Positions 1 to 7,710 of a DNA stretch of 64,000 nucleotides are shown in pieces. The notes beneath the pieces were generated by a model that was not told where the DNA came from, ran no database searches, and saw nothing but the letters and a program-made list of their open reading frames with translations. The DNA is from an uncultured Paracoccaceae bacterium (lineage in GTDB: Bacteria; Pseudomonadota; Alphaproteobacteria; Rhodobacterales; Rhodobacteraceae), in NCBI GenBank assembly GCA_947497985.1, contig CANMIX010000001.1, positions 62,001 through 126,000 on the forward strand, in the 5' to 3' direction. The first letter of the stretch is position 1, and the number at the start of each line of letters is the position of its first letter. The position numbers and the translations under genes are program-made.

Positions 1-792
1 CCGGCCCCCGGGTGAGATCCGGGCCAATGCCTGTTCAACAGGCGGCGCCTCATGCCGCAGTGACTTCATCATGCGCATCACGCCGTTACAGTGTTCAGCC
101 GCCCCCAGAAAAGCCGGGATCAAATCGCAATGCTGCAGGGTCTGCGTGGCGACATCATAGATTTCTTGAGGCAGGATCTCCTGATCCTCGATCAGCTCTT
201 CCAGCAAGGCATCATCAAAATCCGCCAATGCCTCTAACAATTCGGTGCGCGCCTCGGCCTCGCGCGGTTTCATCGCCTCGGGCAATTCCACCAATGCGGA
301 CGGTTCCCCCTCCCGATAGGCCCAGGCCCGCTCTGAGATCAGATCAACTGCCCCAACAACCTGACCCTCCTGGCGCAATGGCACCTGACGCAACACCAGC
401 GGATGGGCGCAATAGGTTTGCAACGCCGCCAGGATATCAGCCACCCGCCCCCGCGCCTGATCCATCCGGTTGACAAACAGGAACACCGGCAGCCCCGCCT
501 CTTCGACCTTGCGCAAATAAGGCGCGCTCAGCACAGCGGCCTCTGCGTCGGCTGGCACACAGACAACTGCCGCATCGCTTGCAGCCAATGCGGGCCCGGC
601 TTGCGCAAGGTTTTCAGCGCCGCCGATGACTTCCAATGCGCCCCAGTCCTCTCCCATAAATGAAAAAGGCTGCAAGGTGACAACACCCGCAGCCTCATGC
701 TTTTGACCGGCCCCTTCGTCCAGCCCGGCCATTGCCCTGACCAAGGTCGATTTCCCCGCCTGCGACGGGCCCAATACAGTGAATACGCGCAT
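1..792 (-). CDS. Elongation factor G-like translational GTPase (C-terminus cut by window edge)
   Basis: The 264 visible codons run off the left edge. The protein starts MRVFTVLGPSQAGKST, giving a P-loop (GPSQAGKST, residues 8-16), and reads on through an EF-G-type GTPase domain to a G4 motif written NRMD instead of NKxD. It resembles the EF-G-like paralogue family of alphaproteobacteria rather than canonical EF-G, whose gene normally sits with rpsL, rpsG and tuf. The start ATG at 792 has a strong ribosome binding site (GGGAGGA) six bases upstream. The 262 bases between it and the next gene hold nothing I can name. Family membership is fairly clear; whether it acts in translocation, ribosome recycling or elsewhere cannot be told from this fragment. 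Confidence 0.82.
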   Translation of the reverse strand, partial: MRVFTVLGPSQAGKSTLVRAMAGLDEGAGQKHEAAGVVTLQPFSFMGEDWGALEVIGGAENLAQAGPALAASDAAVVCVPADAEAAVLSAPYLRKVEEAGLPVFLFVNRMDQARGRVADILAALQTYCAHPLVLRQVPLRQEGQVVGAVDLISERAWAYREGEPSALVELPEAMKPREAEARTELLEALADFDDALLEELIEDQEILPQEIYDVATQTLQHCDLIPAFLGAAEHCNGVMRMMKSLRHEAPPVEQALARISPGGR

Positions 793-1054
793 TCTTCATC
801 CTCCCAAAGCCAGTGCTCTGCCCGAGGAAGCGGCTGCGATCGCGCCGCACAGTTGCCTGCATGTGCCCTGCCCGGCACAAGATCACCGATCTTGCGCGGG
901 TGTCTCCTGATGTTCGTCCAGCGCGGCCCTCGGGTCAAGTCTGACCCTGTGGCAGCGTCAGCCAAAACACCCGCCTCCCCCCGGTATCACGCGGAAATCA
1001 GACGCTCCGCGCCCCAGCACCCCCGATGCGGTCACTTCCCGAAGGGCAAAGCAG

Positions 1055-2023
1055 CTACAGCGCCTCAACGCGCGCTTTAACCAGGGTCAGCACCACCTCG
1101 TGGAAGTCCTCGATGAAGAATCGGTGCCAGAATTTCGCGTAGAACCCCAAGCCGGAGTTGTCCCAGGTGCGGGTGGTCAATGTCAGACGGGTCTGCTGGC
1201 CCAGATCTTGCAGAACATACCCCCCGGACAGCACATCAAAATACTGCCCACCAACACGCACATGCGGGTCTTCGATCCGCTCCGAGACCCAACCCTCGGG
1301 AAATTCAAACTCCCAGGCGATCTTTCGGTTTTCGACCACCTCAACAATGCGTTCCTGAAAATGAACCTCAGGGCCCCAATGGGAATGCCGCACCACGCCC
1401 TCTGGACCGCTGACCCAGCGGGCCTCGGTAGGTTTGGGGACGCCCAACAGATGCGAGAACCGTGTGGGCACTTCCTCAGGTCGGATGTCAGGGATCGCTT
1501 TCAACATCGCGAACACAACCTCTGGCGCGGCGTCAATCACGATCTCATTTGAGATTGAGTGGACTTTAGAGTCCATGTTCTTCAGGCCGCCATCCAACAC
1601 CACCAAAGCCAACAGCGGCATGACGACGACAAGCTTTGCGCCGTTTTTCTTGGCCTCCTGAAGCCGCAAGTACACGACGTAAATGACCCCGCCCAAAGTG
1701 GTCCCCAACAGAATAGGTCCGACTGCCATTGCAATGCAGATCAATCCTTCCAGGCCAAACACAAACGCACCTAAAAACGCCAGCGCCCATACGCCAGCCA
1801 AATAGGCGATAGCTCGCAATAACCCATGACCACGACCCTTGGGGCGAAATCTCAGGATAATTGCCGTTGCCACAATCGGAAAACCGAGCAGGAACGGGAC
1901 CCCAACAGTCTCCATACCCAGATATTGCAGCAAGAGAGACAGAAGGATCATCCCTCCCGCCAAGATCAAAGGCGCACCCAAACTCAGCAATAGTATTTTG
2001 GCAGAGGCCCAAGATTTATTCAT
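1055..2023 (-). CDS. Membrane-anchored SRPBCC (START/polyketide-cyclase-like) protein
   Basis: 322 residues in two parts. About residues 8-145 hold four to five hydrophobic segments, the first directly after the N-terminus. Residues about 155-320 read as an SRPBCC fold: it opens with SISNEIVIDAAPEVVF, typical of the first strand and helix, and ends with a long amphipathic helix. SRPBCC domains bind hydrophobic ligands in a deep pocket, so this is probably a membrane-tethered lipid- or small-molecule-binding protein with the pocket domain at the membrane face. The ligand is unknown. The gene is divergent from ffh and monocistronic as far as can be seen. Confidence 0.7.
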   Translation of the reverse strand: MNKSWASAKILLLSLGAPLILAGGMILLSLLLQYLGMETVGVPFLLGFPIVATAIILRFRPKGRGHGLLRAIAYLAGVWALAFLGAFVFGLEGLICIAMAVGPILLGTTLGGVIYVVYLRLQEAKKNGAKLVVVMPLLALVVLDGGLKNMDSKVHSISNEIVIDAAPEVVFAMLKAIPDIRPEEVPTRFSHLLGVPKPTEARWVSGPEGVVRHSHWGPEVHFQERIVEVVENRKIAWEFEFPEGWVSERIEDPHVRVGGQYFDVLSGGYVLQDLGQQTRLTLTTRTWDNSGLGFYAKFWHRFFIEDFHEVVLTLVKARVEAL

Positions 2024-2481
2024 CGGTTCAAACTTTCAATTCAGAAATCAATTTACGCATTACCAACGGAGCTGACTGCGCGGCCGGAATTACGACCTTG
2101 CTCCCTTCGTGCAGTCACAGATAAGACAACGTCACCGGAGAGACGCAAAACAAATCTTTGTTGAGACCTGAGCCAACCAGTATTGCTGCCCAGCACCCAA
2201 TACAAGCCAAGCGCCCATACATGGTTGGGCCCGCCGTGCCCTCAACTGCTTGACTCACAGCAGCGAAACCAGTACCCGACCCCAAACATCCGGAAGAATC
2301 TAAATCTTCCGGTCCCCGACTCTGTCAGGGATCGCCCTCCACCAGCGTGTTACGCCCGTGGGGGCGCTTGTGCATGGATCGCCCTTACGTTGTGGCGACA
2401 CACGTCTGAGCGATTGCGTATGGATCATCCGCTCCTTACATCTAGGGGCACAACCGATAACCGGCAAAGGAGGCCGCGGGC
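2024..2481. other. Long intergenic region between the SRPBCC gene and ffh
   Basis: 458 bases without a supported gene, between divergent transcription units, so it should hold promoters for both. It contains a perfect 8-bp hairpin: CCGGAAGA at 2290-2297, a 7-base loop, and TCTTCCGG at 2305-2312, with no T-tract on either strand. It ends in the strong ribosome binding site AAAGGAGG (about 2465-2472) of ffh. I looked for a 4.5S/SRP RNA, which would make sense beside ffh, and did not see its conserved GGAAGCAGC-type apical region. GTTGGGC at 2223-2229 resembles the linker of the repeat family described elsewhere in the window, but no flanking hairpins accompany it. Confidence 0.5.
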
Positions 2482-4005
2482 ATGTTTGAAAATCTATCCG
2501 AACGCCTATCCGGCGTCTTCGACCGGCTGACCAAACAAGGCGCCCTGTCCGAGGAAGACGTCAAAACCGCATTGCGCGAAGTTCGCGTGGCGCTCTTGGA
2601 AGCTGACGTCTCGCTGCCGGTCGCGCGCGAATTTATCAAGAAGGTGCAGGATCAGGCCACTGGCCAGGCTGTGACCAAATCCGTCACCCCCGGCCAGCAA
2701 GTGGTCAAGATCGTGCATGATGCGCTGGTCGACACGCTGCATGGTGACGTTGATCCCGGTGTTCTGAAAATCGACAACCCGCCTGCCCCGATCCTGATGG
2801 TTGGTCTGCAAGGCTCCGGTAAGACCACCACGACCGGTAAGCTCGCCAAGCGTCTGAAGGAGAAAGAGGGCAAAAAGGTCCTGATGGCCTCCCTCGACAT
2901 CTATCGCCCTGCCGCGATGGACCAGCTGGCGGTTCTGGGCACGCAGATCGGCGTCGACACGCTGCCGATTGTTCAGGGCCAAAAGCCGGTGGATATCGCC
3001 AAACGTGCCAAACAGCAGGCGATGCTGGGTGGTTATGATGTCTATATGCTCGACACTGCGGGCCGTTTGCACATCGACGAAGTCCTGATGGACGAGGTCG
3101 AACAGGTCCGCAACGCGGTTGAGCCGCGCGAAACCCTGTTGGTGGTCGACGGTCTCACCGGTCAGGTCGCGGTTGAAGTGGCTGAAGAGTTTGACGCCAA
3201 GGTTGGCATCTCTGGCGTGGTCCTGACCCGGATGGACGGTGACGGTCGTGGTGGCGCAGCCCTGTCGATGCGTGCGGTCACTGGCAAGCCGATCCGCTTT
3301 GTCGGTCTCGGCGAGAAGATGGACGCCATTGAAACCTTCGAGCCCGACCGGATCGCCGGCCGGATCCTCGGCATGGGTGACATCGTTGCCCTGGTTGAAA
3401 AGGCACAGGAAACCATCGAGGCTGAAAAAGCCGAGAAGATGATGAAGCGCATGATGAAAGGTCAGTTCAATATGAACGACCTGCGCATGCAGCTTGAACA
3501 AATGCTGCAGATGGGCGGCATGCAGGGCATGATGCAAATGATGCCGGGCATGGGTAAAATGGCCAAACAGGTCGAAGAATCCGGCATGGACGACAAGGTT
3601 GTCAAACGCCAGATCGCCCTGATCCAATCCATGACCAAGAAAGAGCGCGCCAACCCCGCGCTGCTGCAAGCCAGCCGCAAGAAACGCATCGCCGCCGGTG
3701 CAGGCATGGAAGTGTCCGAGCTGAACAAGCTTTTGAAGATGCACCGCCAGATGTCGGACGTCATGAAAAAGATGTCCAAGATGGGCAAAGGCAAGATGCT
3801 GAAACAGGCCATGAAGGGCATGTTGGGTGGCAAAGGTGGCATGCCCGATATGGCTGGCATGGACCCCTCGCAAATGGACCCCAAAGCGCTGGAAGCCGCC
3901 GCCAAAGCCATCGGTGGAAAAGGCGGCATGCCCGGCGGTCTTCCCGGTCTGGGAGGTGGCATGGGCCTGCCCGGCGGTCTGTCTGGTTTTGGGAAGAAAA
4001 AGTAA
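2482..4005 (+). CDS. ffh: Signal recognition particle protein Ffh (SRP54 homologue)
   Basis: 507 residues. Ffh binds 4.5S RNA and hydrophobic signal sequences on nascent chains and delivers ribosomes to FtsY at the membrane by paired GTP hydrolysis. The N domain (1-95) is followed by the G domain, with P-loop GLQGSGKTTT (108-117), DTAGRLH and TRMDGDGRGG motifs. From about residue 310 the methionine-rich M domain is obvious, with repeated MM and MGGM runs. The C-terminal tail is glycine/methionine-rich and about 50 residues longer than in E. coli, as is common in Rhodobacterales. An excellent AAAGGAGG site precedes the ATG. It is the first gene of a co-directional run to rimM; the next gene starts at the base after its stop. 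Confidence 0.98.
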   Translation: MFENLSERLSGVFDRLTKQGALSEEDVKTALREVRVALLEADVSLPVAREFIKKVQDQATGQAVTKSVTPGQQVVKIVHDALVDTLHGDVDPGVLKIDNPPAPILMVGLQGSGKTTTTGKLAKRLKEKEGKKVLMASLDIYRPAAMDQLAVLGTQIGVDTLPIVQGQKPVDIAKRAKQQAMLGGYDVYMLDTAGRLHIDEVLMDEVEQVRNAVEPRETLLVVDGLTGQVAVEVAEEFDAKVGISGVVLTRMDGDGRGGAALSMRAVTGKPIRFVGLGEKMDAIETFEPDRIAGRILGMGDIVALVEKAQETIEAEKAEKMMKRMMKGQFNMNDLRMQLEQMLQMGGMQGMMQMMPGMGKMAKQVEESGMDDKVVKRQIALIQSMTKKERANPALLQASRKKRIAAGAGMEVSELNKLLKMHRQMSDVMKKMSKMGKGKMLKQAMKGMLGGKGGMPDMAGMDPSQMDPKALEAAAKAIGGKGGMPGGLPGLGGGMGLPGGLSGFGKKK

Positions 4006-4536
4006 GTGACCCAAGCGCCCACCATAGAAACCCAGCGCTTGCGATTGCGCCATCACGTGATGACGGATGTCACCGCGATGGCGCCCTATTTCGCATCCGA
4101 CTGGGCGCAGTATATGGGTGGGCCAATCAGCCATGACGAACTGTTTCGCTGGATTGCAGCGGAAACCGTCAGTTGGACGTGGCAGGGTTTTGGGTCTTGG
4201 GCTGTGACGCTCAAGGAGACGGACCAGCTGATCGGTCAGGTCGGCATCAATCACCCGCCACGTTTCCCCGAAGTGGAATTGGGCTGGTGCATTCTACCAG
4301 AACATCAGGGCCGCGGTTTTGCGTTTGAGGCCGCCGAGGTCGCGCGCGACTGGGGTTTTGACACGCGCAATTTGCCAACCTTGGTCTCGTATATCGACCC
4401 GCAGAATGCCCGCTCGATTGCTTTGGCCAAACGGCTTGGTGCAGAACAGGACACCAACGCACAGGGCGAGGATCCCGAAGATCTGGTTTATCGCCATGTG
4501 CCACTGACCGATGGAACGGTGGAGGCCTACGCATGA
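4006..4536 (+). CDS. GNAT-family N-acetyltransferase (RimJ/RimL-like), tandem copy 1
   Basis: 176 residues, GTG start immediately after the ffh stop codon, so translation is probably coupled. It has the RimJ/RimL-type GNAT layout: an N-terminal strand IETQRLRLR, an acetyl-CoA-binding loop around EHQGRGFAFEAAEVARDW (a Q/R-x-x-G-x-G/A type pyrophosphate loop) and the family signature SYIDPQNARSIALAKRLGA near residues 125-145. This subfamily acetylates N-terminal or small-molecule amines; the substrate is unknown. It is the most divergent of four consecutive paralogues. Placement between ffh and rpsP suggests, but does not show, a ribosomal or nascent-chain substrate. Confidence 0.9.
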   Translation: MTQAPTIETQRLRLRHHVMTDVTAMAPYFASDWAQYMGGPISHDELFRWIAAETVSWTWQGFGSWAVTLKETDQLIGQVGINHPPRFPEVELGWCILPEHQGRGFAFEAAEVARDWGFDTRNLPTLVSYIDPQNARSIALAKRLGAEQDTNAQGEDPEDLVYRHVPLTDGTVEAYA

Positions 4537-5081
4537 GCCTCCGTCAGCTTTCATATCCCGTTATCGAAACCGATACGCTGGTGCTACGCGCCCCCGAGGG
4601 TAGCGATTTCGAAACCTATGCCGACTTTATGAACAGCGATCGCAGCCATATGACAGGTGGTCCGCTGGACCGCCCCGCCGCATGGCGCACCTTTGCGTCA
4701 GAAACCGGCCATTGGCTGTTGCGCGGCTATGGCATGTTCACCGTGGTTGAAAAGGCAAGCGGTCGCCTTGCCGGGCAAACCGGTTTTTGGAACCCCGAAG
4801 GCTGGCTTGAGGTTGAGCTGGGCTGGCGGGCCTTTGCAGGGTTCGAAGGAAAAGGCATTGCCTTTGAAGCGGCACATGCCGCACGCGATTACGCTTACAA
4901 TACCCTCGGCTGGGGCCCTCTCATCAGTGTCATCGCGCCTGAAAACGCGCGGTCCATTCGTCTGGCTGAACGCCTTGGCGCAACGCTTGAACGGGACGAC
5001 TGGTCCACACCTTCGGGTAAACCCGCCTTGATCTATCGCCATCCGGGTCAAACCGGTGTCACAGATGGAGATCGCACATGA
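4533..5081 (+). CDS. GNAT-family N-acetyltransferase, tandem copy 2
   Basis: 182 residues, start ATG overlapping the previous stop by four bases (ATGA). It has the same architecture as its neighbours: ETDTLVLRAP at the start, GHWLLRGYGMF in the middle, LGWRAFAGFEGKGIAFEAA as the acetyl-CoA loop and SVIAPENARSIRLAERLGA at the end. It shares more with copies 3 and 4 (the GGP, W, GHW and RGYGM/RGFGM blocks) than with copy 1, so copies 2-4 probably arose by later duplication. The four-base overlaps throughout the block imply one mRNA and coupled translation. Substrate unknown. Confidence 0.9.
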   Translation: MSLRQLSYPVIETDTLVLRAPEGSDFETYADFMNSDRSHMTGGPLDRPAAWRTFASETGHWLLRGYGMFTVVEKASGRLAGQTGFWNPEGWLEVELGWRAFAGFEGKGIAFEAAHAARDYAYNTLGWGPLISVIAPENARSIRLAERLGATLERDDWSTPSGKPALIYRHPGQTGVTDGDRT

Positions 5082-5608
5082 GCGCCTTCTTCACCCTGCC
5101 GGTCCCGGAACTGGAAACCCAACGCCTTGTCCTGCGCGCCCCGCGCGAAAAGGATTTTGAGGCGCATGCGGATTTCATGGCCTCCGACCGTGCCGCATTT
5201 GTTGGCGGCCCCCAAAACCGCTACGAGTCTTGGCGCGGCTTTTGCAGCAGCCTAGGCCATTGGATGATGCGCGGCTATGGCATGTGGCTGGTTGCGGATA
5301 AGAAAACCGACACCCCATTGGGACGTGTGGGCTTTATCTACCACGAAGGTTGGGATGAACCGGAACTGGGCTGGCAGCTTTATGCCGCAGCCGAAGGCAA
5401 CGGCTATGCCTTTGAAGCGGCACGAGCTGCGCGGGCCTTTGGCGCGCAAGAATACAAGCTGGACGGGGTGATTTCCTATATCGACCCGGAAAACACTCGT
5501 TCGGCTGCGTTGGTTGCCCGTCTTGGCGCAACCCATGAACGCGACCGCGCGTTTTTTGGCAAACCCTGCCAAATCTGGCGACACCCTGCTGAGGGGGACG
5601 TTGCATGA
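5078..5608 (+). CDS. GNAT-family N-acetyltransferase, tandem copy 3
   Basis: 176 residues, four-base ATGA overlap with the preceding gene. Motifs parallel copy 2: LETQRLVLRAPREKDFE, GHWMMRGYGMW, ELGWQLYAAAEGNGYAFEAA and SYIDPENTRSAALVARLGA. The acetyl-CoA loop has EGNG where copies 2 and 4 have EGKG and AGKG. All expected core GNAT elements are present and the reading frame is intact, so it is not a decaying copy. Substrate unknown. Confidence 0.9.
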   Translation: MSAFFTLPVPELETQRLVLRAPREKDFEAHADFMASDRAAFVGGPQNRYESWRGFCSSLGHWMMRGYGMWLVADKKTDTPLGRVGFIYHEGWDEPELGWQLYAAAEGNGYAFEAARAARAFGAQEYKLDGVISYIDPENTRSAALVARLGATHERDRAFFGKPCQIWRHPAEGDVA

Positions 5609-6207
5609 CATCAACCATCCCAACGCTGGAAACCAATCGCCTGATCCTGCGCGGCCCCACTGCCGAAGCCTATCCGAATTTCAAGGCAACTTTTGCCTCC
5701 TACCGGTCCCGTTTCATGGGCGGACCGCTCAACACCTATGAAAGCTGGATGTTGTTCGCGGCTGAAATCGGCCATTGGCAGGTGCGCGGCTTTGGCATGT
5801 GGATGATCCACGACAAGGTAACTGACGAAACCTATGGCATGGCAGGTGGCTGGCAACCTGCAGGCTGGCCCGAAGCAGAAATCGCATGGATCATATGGCC
5901 CGGTGCCGCGGGAAAAGGCTATGCGCTTGAAGCAACCAATGCGACACGGGACTACTTTTACAAAACCCTAGGTTGGGAAACTGCGGTCAGCTACATTGAC
6001 CCCAAGAACCTGGATTCGATCCGCCTTGCGGAGCGTCTGGGTGCCACCAAGGATCACAAAGCCGCAACAGTTGATGGCAATGATGCCGTCTACCGTCACC
6101 CCAGCCCCGCCGATCTGGCCGAAAGCCAGCTGGCACATGGGATCGAAATGGAGATCAGCCACTACGCTGACCCGCTGTTTAAACCAAAAGGATGGGCCCT
6201 TGACTAA
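5605..6207 (+). CDS. GNAT-family N-acetyltransferase, tandem copy 4
   Basis: 200 residues, four-base overlap with copy 3. It carries LETNRLILRGP, GHWQVRGFGMW, the loop AAGKGYALEATNATRDY and SYIDPKNLDSIRLAERLGA. It differs from the others by about 25 extra C-terminal residues containing SQLAHGIEMEISHYADP. Its 3' end overlaps the chorismate mutase gene by eight bases. The four copies in a row, all intact, are the notable feature; one or two such genes is what I would expect at this position in relatives (recollection, not a search). Confidence 0.9.
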   Translation: MTSTIPTLETNRLILRGPTAEAYPNFKATFASYRSRFMGGPLNTYESWMLFAAEIGHWQVRGFGMWMIHDKVTDETYGMAGGWQPAGWPEAEIAWIIWPGAAGKGYALEATNATRDYFYKTLGWETAVSYIDPKNLDSIRLAERLGATKDHKAATVDGNDAVYRHPSPADLAESQLAHGIEMEISHYADPLFKPKGWALD

Positions 6208-6496
6208 TGATGTGACCCGCGCAGCGGACATCCTCAAAGAACACCGTGAAAGCATCGACCGCCTGGACGCCATTTTGGTCTACACGCTGGGCGAACGGTT
6301 CAAACACACACAGGCCGTGGGCAAGCTGAAAGCTGAACACGACCTGCCGCCCTCTGACCCCTCCCGCGAGGAACGTCAGATTGCGCGGCTCGAAGATCTG
6401 GCAAAACGGGCCGACCTGGACCCCGAATTTGCCAAGAAGTTTCTCAACTTCATTATCGCTGAAGTCATTCAGCATCACCAAAAACACCAGGAATAA
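6200..6496 (+). CDS. Chorismate mutase (AroQ type)
   Basis: 98 residues. The enzyme converts chorismate to prephenate for phenylalanine and tyrosine synthesis. The sequence is all-helical and AroQ-like: LKEHRESIDRLDAILVYTLG, then the basic lysine motif in HTQAVGKLKAEHDLPPSDPSR, then REERQIARLEDLA. The start is chosen as TTG at 6200, inside the last codons of the acetyltransferase gene, because AAAAGGA at about 6186-6192 lies seven bases upstream; the alternative GTG at 6212 would be 19 bases from it. Free-standing short chorismate mutases between ffh and rpsP are common in Rhodobacterales. Confidence 0.88.
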   Translation: MTNDVTRAADILKEHRESIDRLDAILVYTLGERFKHTQAVGKLKAEHDLPPSDPSREERQIARLEDLAKRADLDPEFAKKFLNFIIAEVIQHHQKHQE

Positions 6497-6513
6497 CAGG
6501 GATCATATCCCTG
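6497..6513 (+). promoter_or_regulatory. Perfect small hairpin in the rpsP leader
   Basis: CAGGGAT (6497-6503), loop CAT, ATCCCTG (6507-6513): a 7-bp perfect stem starting at the base after the chorismate mutase stop and ending 26 bases before the rpsP start. There is no T-tract, so it is not a standard terminator. It could be an mRNA processing or stability element that separates ribosomal-protein expression from the genes upstream. Role inferred only. Confidence 0.45.
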
Positions 6514-6539
6514 ACACGCCATCAAAGGAGAATTGAACA

Positions 6540-6914
6540 ATGGCAATGAAGATCCGTCTGGCCCGTGGTGGCTCTAAAAAACGCCCCTTCTACCGTGTTG
6601 TTGCTGCGGACAGCCGCATGCCACGCGATGGTCGCTTCATCGAGAAGCTGGGCACATACAACCCCCTGCTGCCTAAAGACAGCGAAGAGCGCGTAAAGCT
6701 GGACCTGGACCGCGTAAAATACTGGATGGACCAAGGCGCCCAGCCTTCCGACCGTGTTTCTCGCTTCCTGGAAGCTGCTGGTGTTGTCGCCAAGAAAGAG
6801 CGCAACAACCCTGAGAAAGCCGTTCCGGGCAAGAAAGCTCAAGAGCGCGCAGAAGAAAAAGCAGCCAAGGCCGCAGAAGCAGCTGAAGCACCCGAAGAAG
6901 CAGCCGCGGAGTAA
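6540..6914 (+). CDS. rpsP: 30S ribosomal protein S16
   Basis: 124 residues. S16 helps assemble the 5' domain of 16S rRNA in the small subunit. The first 80 residues are the conserved S16 core, starting [19 protein letters not shown] and including [20 protein letters not shown]. After about residue 80 comes an extension rich in lysine, alanine and glutamate, as in other Rhodobacteraceae, and it carries the low-complexity run [13 protein letters not shown]. The ribosome binding site AAAGGAGA lies about 8 bases before ATG. The S16-RimM-TrmD order is the classic bacterial arrangement, here interrupted by other genes. Confidence 0.98.
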   Translation: MAMKIRLARGGSKKRPFYRVVAADSRMPRDGRFIEKLGTYNPLLPKDSEERVKLDLDRVKYWMDQGAQPSDRVSRFLEAAGVVAKKERNNPEKAVPGKKAQERAEEKAAKAAEAAEAPEEAAAE

Positions 6915-6918
6915 GCAC

Positions 6919-7563
6919 ATGGACCTGCGGGAGGAGACTGAATTCACGGACGACTTCCGCGGACAGCTGGAGTTGCTGATGCAGCTCCGGCGTGATGTGC
7001 GGCGTTTCAAGCGAGATGCAATTGACGAGGCAGCGTTTTTGCGCTGCCTCGATCTTTTTCAGCTGGCCCCCTCTGTCGGGCTCAGCGAACCTTGGCGCGT
7101 CATTCGCGTCCAAAGCGACAGCGCCCGTGCTGCCGCGCTCAAGAATTTCGAAGCCGCAAATGCTGATGCGCTTGCAGGCTACAGCGGTGATAAATCCGCC
7201 ACCTACGCCTCGCTCAAACTGTCGGGGATGCGCGACGCACCGGAACAGATTGCAATCTATTGTGACGATGGCACCGAACAGGGCAGCGGCCTTGGCGCCG
7301 CCACCATGCCCGAGATGCGGCGATATTCTGTGGTTGCCGCCATTATGCTGTTCTGGCTGGGTTTGCGCGCCCAGGGGTTGGGTCTGGGCTGGGTTTCGAT
7401 CCTGGATCCGGAACAAATGAACCGCGATCTCGGCGTGCCACCCGAATGGAAGCTCATCGGCTATTTCTGCGTCGGCCACCCCGAACAACACTCGGACACA
7501 CCAGAATTGCAAAAAGTTGGCTGGGAAGATCGCCGTGGCAGCGTGCCAGTGGAAACCCGATGA
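6919..7563 (+). CDS. bluB: 5,6-dimethylbenzimidazole synthase BluB
   Basis: 214 residues. BluB cleaves FMNH2 with oxygen to make 5,6-dimethylbenzimidazole, the lower ligand of vitamin B12. It belongs to the nitroreductase fold: RRDVRRF near the start binds flavin phosphate, APSVGLSEPWR follows, and GLGLGWVSILDP is the BluB-distinguishing motif near residue 155. The ATG at 6919 lies four bases after the rpsP stop. A general nitroreductase is the alternative, but the WVSILDP block and the MPEMRRYS segment favour BluB. Its position inside a translation operon, away from other cobalamin genes, is unusual. Confidence 0.85.
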   Translation: MDLREETEFTDDFRGQLELLMQLRRDVRRFKRDAIDEAAFLRCLDLFQLAPSVGLSEPWRVIRVQSDSARAAALKNFEAANADALAGYSGDKSATYASLKLSGMRDAPEQIAIYCDDGTEQGSGLGAATMPEMRRYSVVAAIMLFWLGLRAQGLGLGWVSILDPEQMNRDLGVPPEWKLIGYFCVGHPEQHSDTPELQKVGWEDRRGSVPVETR

Positions 7564-7706
7564 TCATTTTTCGCCTGATCCGTCTGGTTATCCTTTTGGG
7601 GGCGACCTTTCTTGCAGGGATCCTGTTTGAACGCTATCACCAACGTGAATTATGCGCCCAGAACGGAGGCCAATGGGGCTCTGCGGGCTATTGCGTCGGG
7701 AATTGA
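7560..7706 (+). CDS. Small single-span membrane protein, 48 residues
   Basis: [20 protein letters not shown] begins a hydrophobic helix (about residues 4-22). A short basic/acidic stretch ([10 protein letters not shown]) follows, then a tail with two cysteines and many glycines ([17 protein letters not shown]). The ATG overlaps the bluB stop by four bases and the stop lies four bases before the rimM start, so it is almost certainly translated as part of the operon. Function unknown. The two tail cysteines could form a disulfide if the tail faces the periplasm. Confidence 0.72.
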   Translation: MIIFRLIRLVILLGATFLAGILFERYHQRELCAQNGGQWGSAGYCVGN

Positions 7707-7710
7707 CACT

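Noticed and set aside
2221-2235. Fifth copy of the two-hairpin element
   Set aside because: GTTGGGCC is present, but there are no flanking hairpins or CTCCCGCC end.
2024-2481. 4.5S (SRP) RNA gene next to ffh
   Set aside because: The conserved apical GGAAGCAGC-type sequence and long helix were not found.
2506-4254. A 582-codon open frame antisense to ffh
   Set aside because: It mirrors the ffh coding region, has very high histidine and phenylalanine content and no family motif; a shadow of GC-rich codon use.
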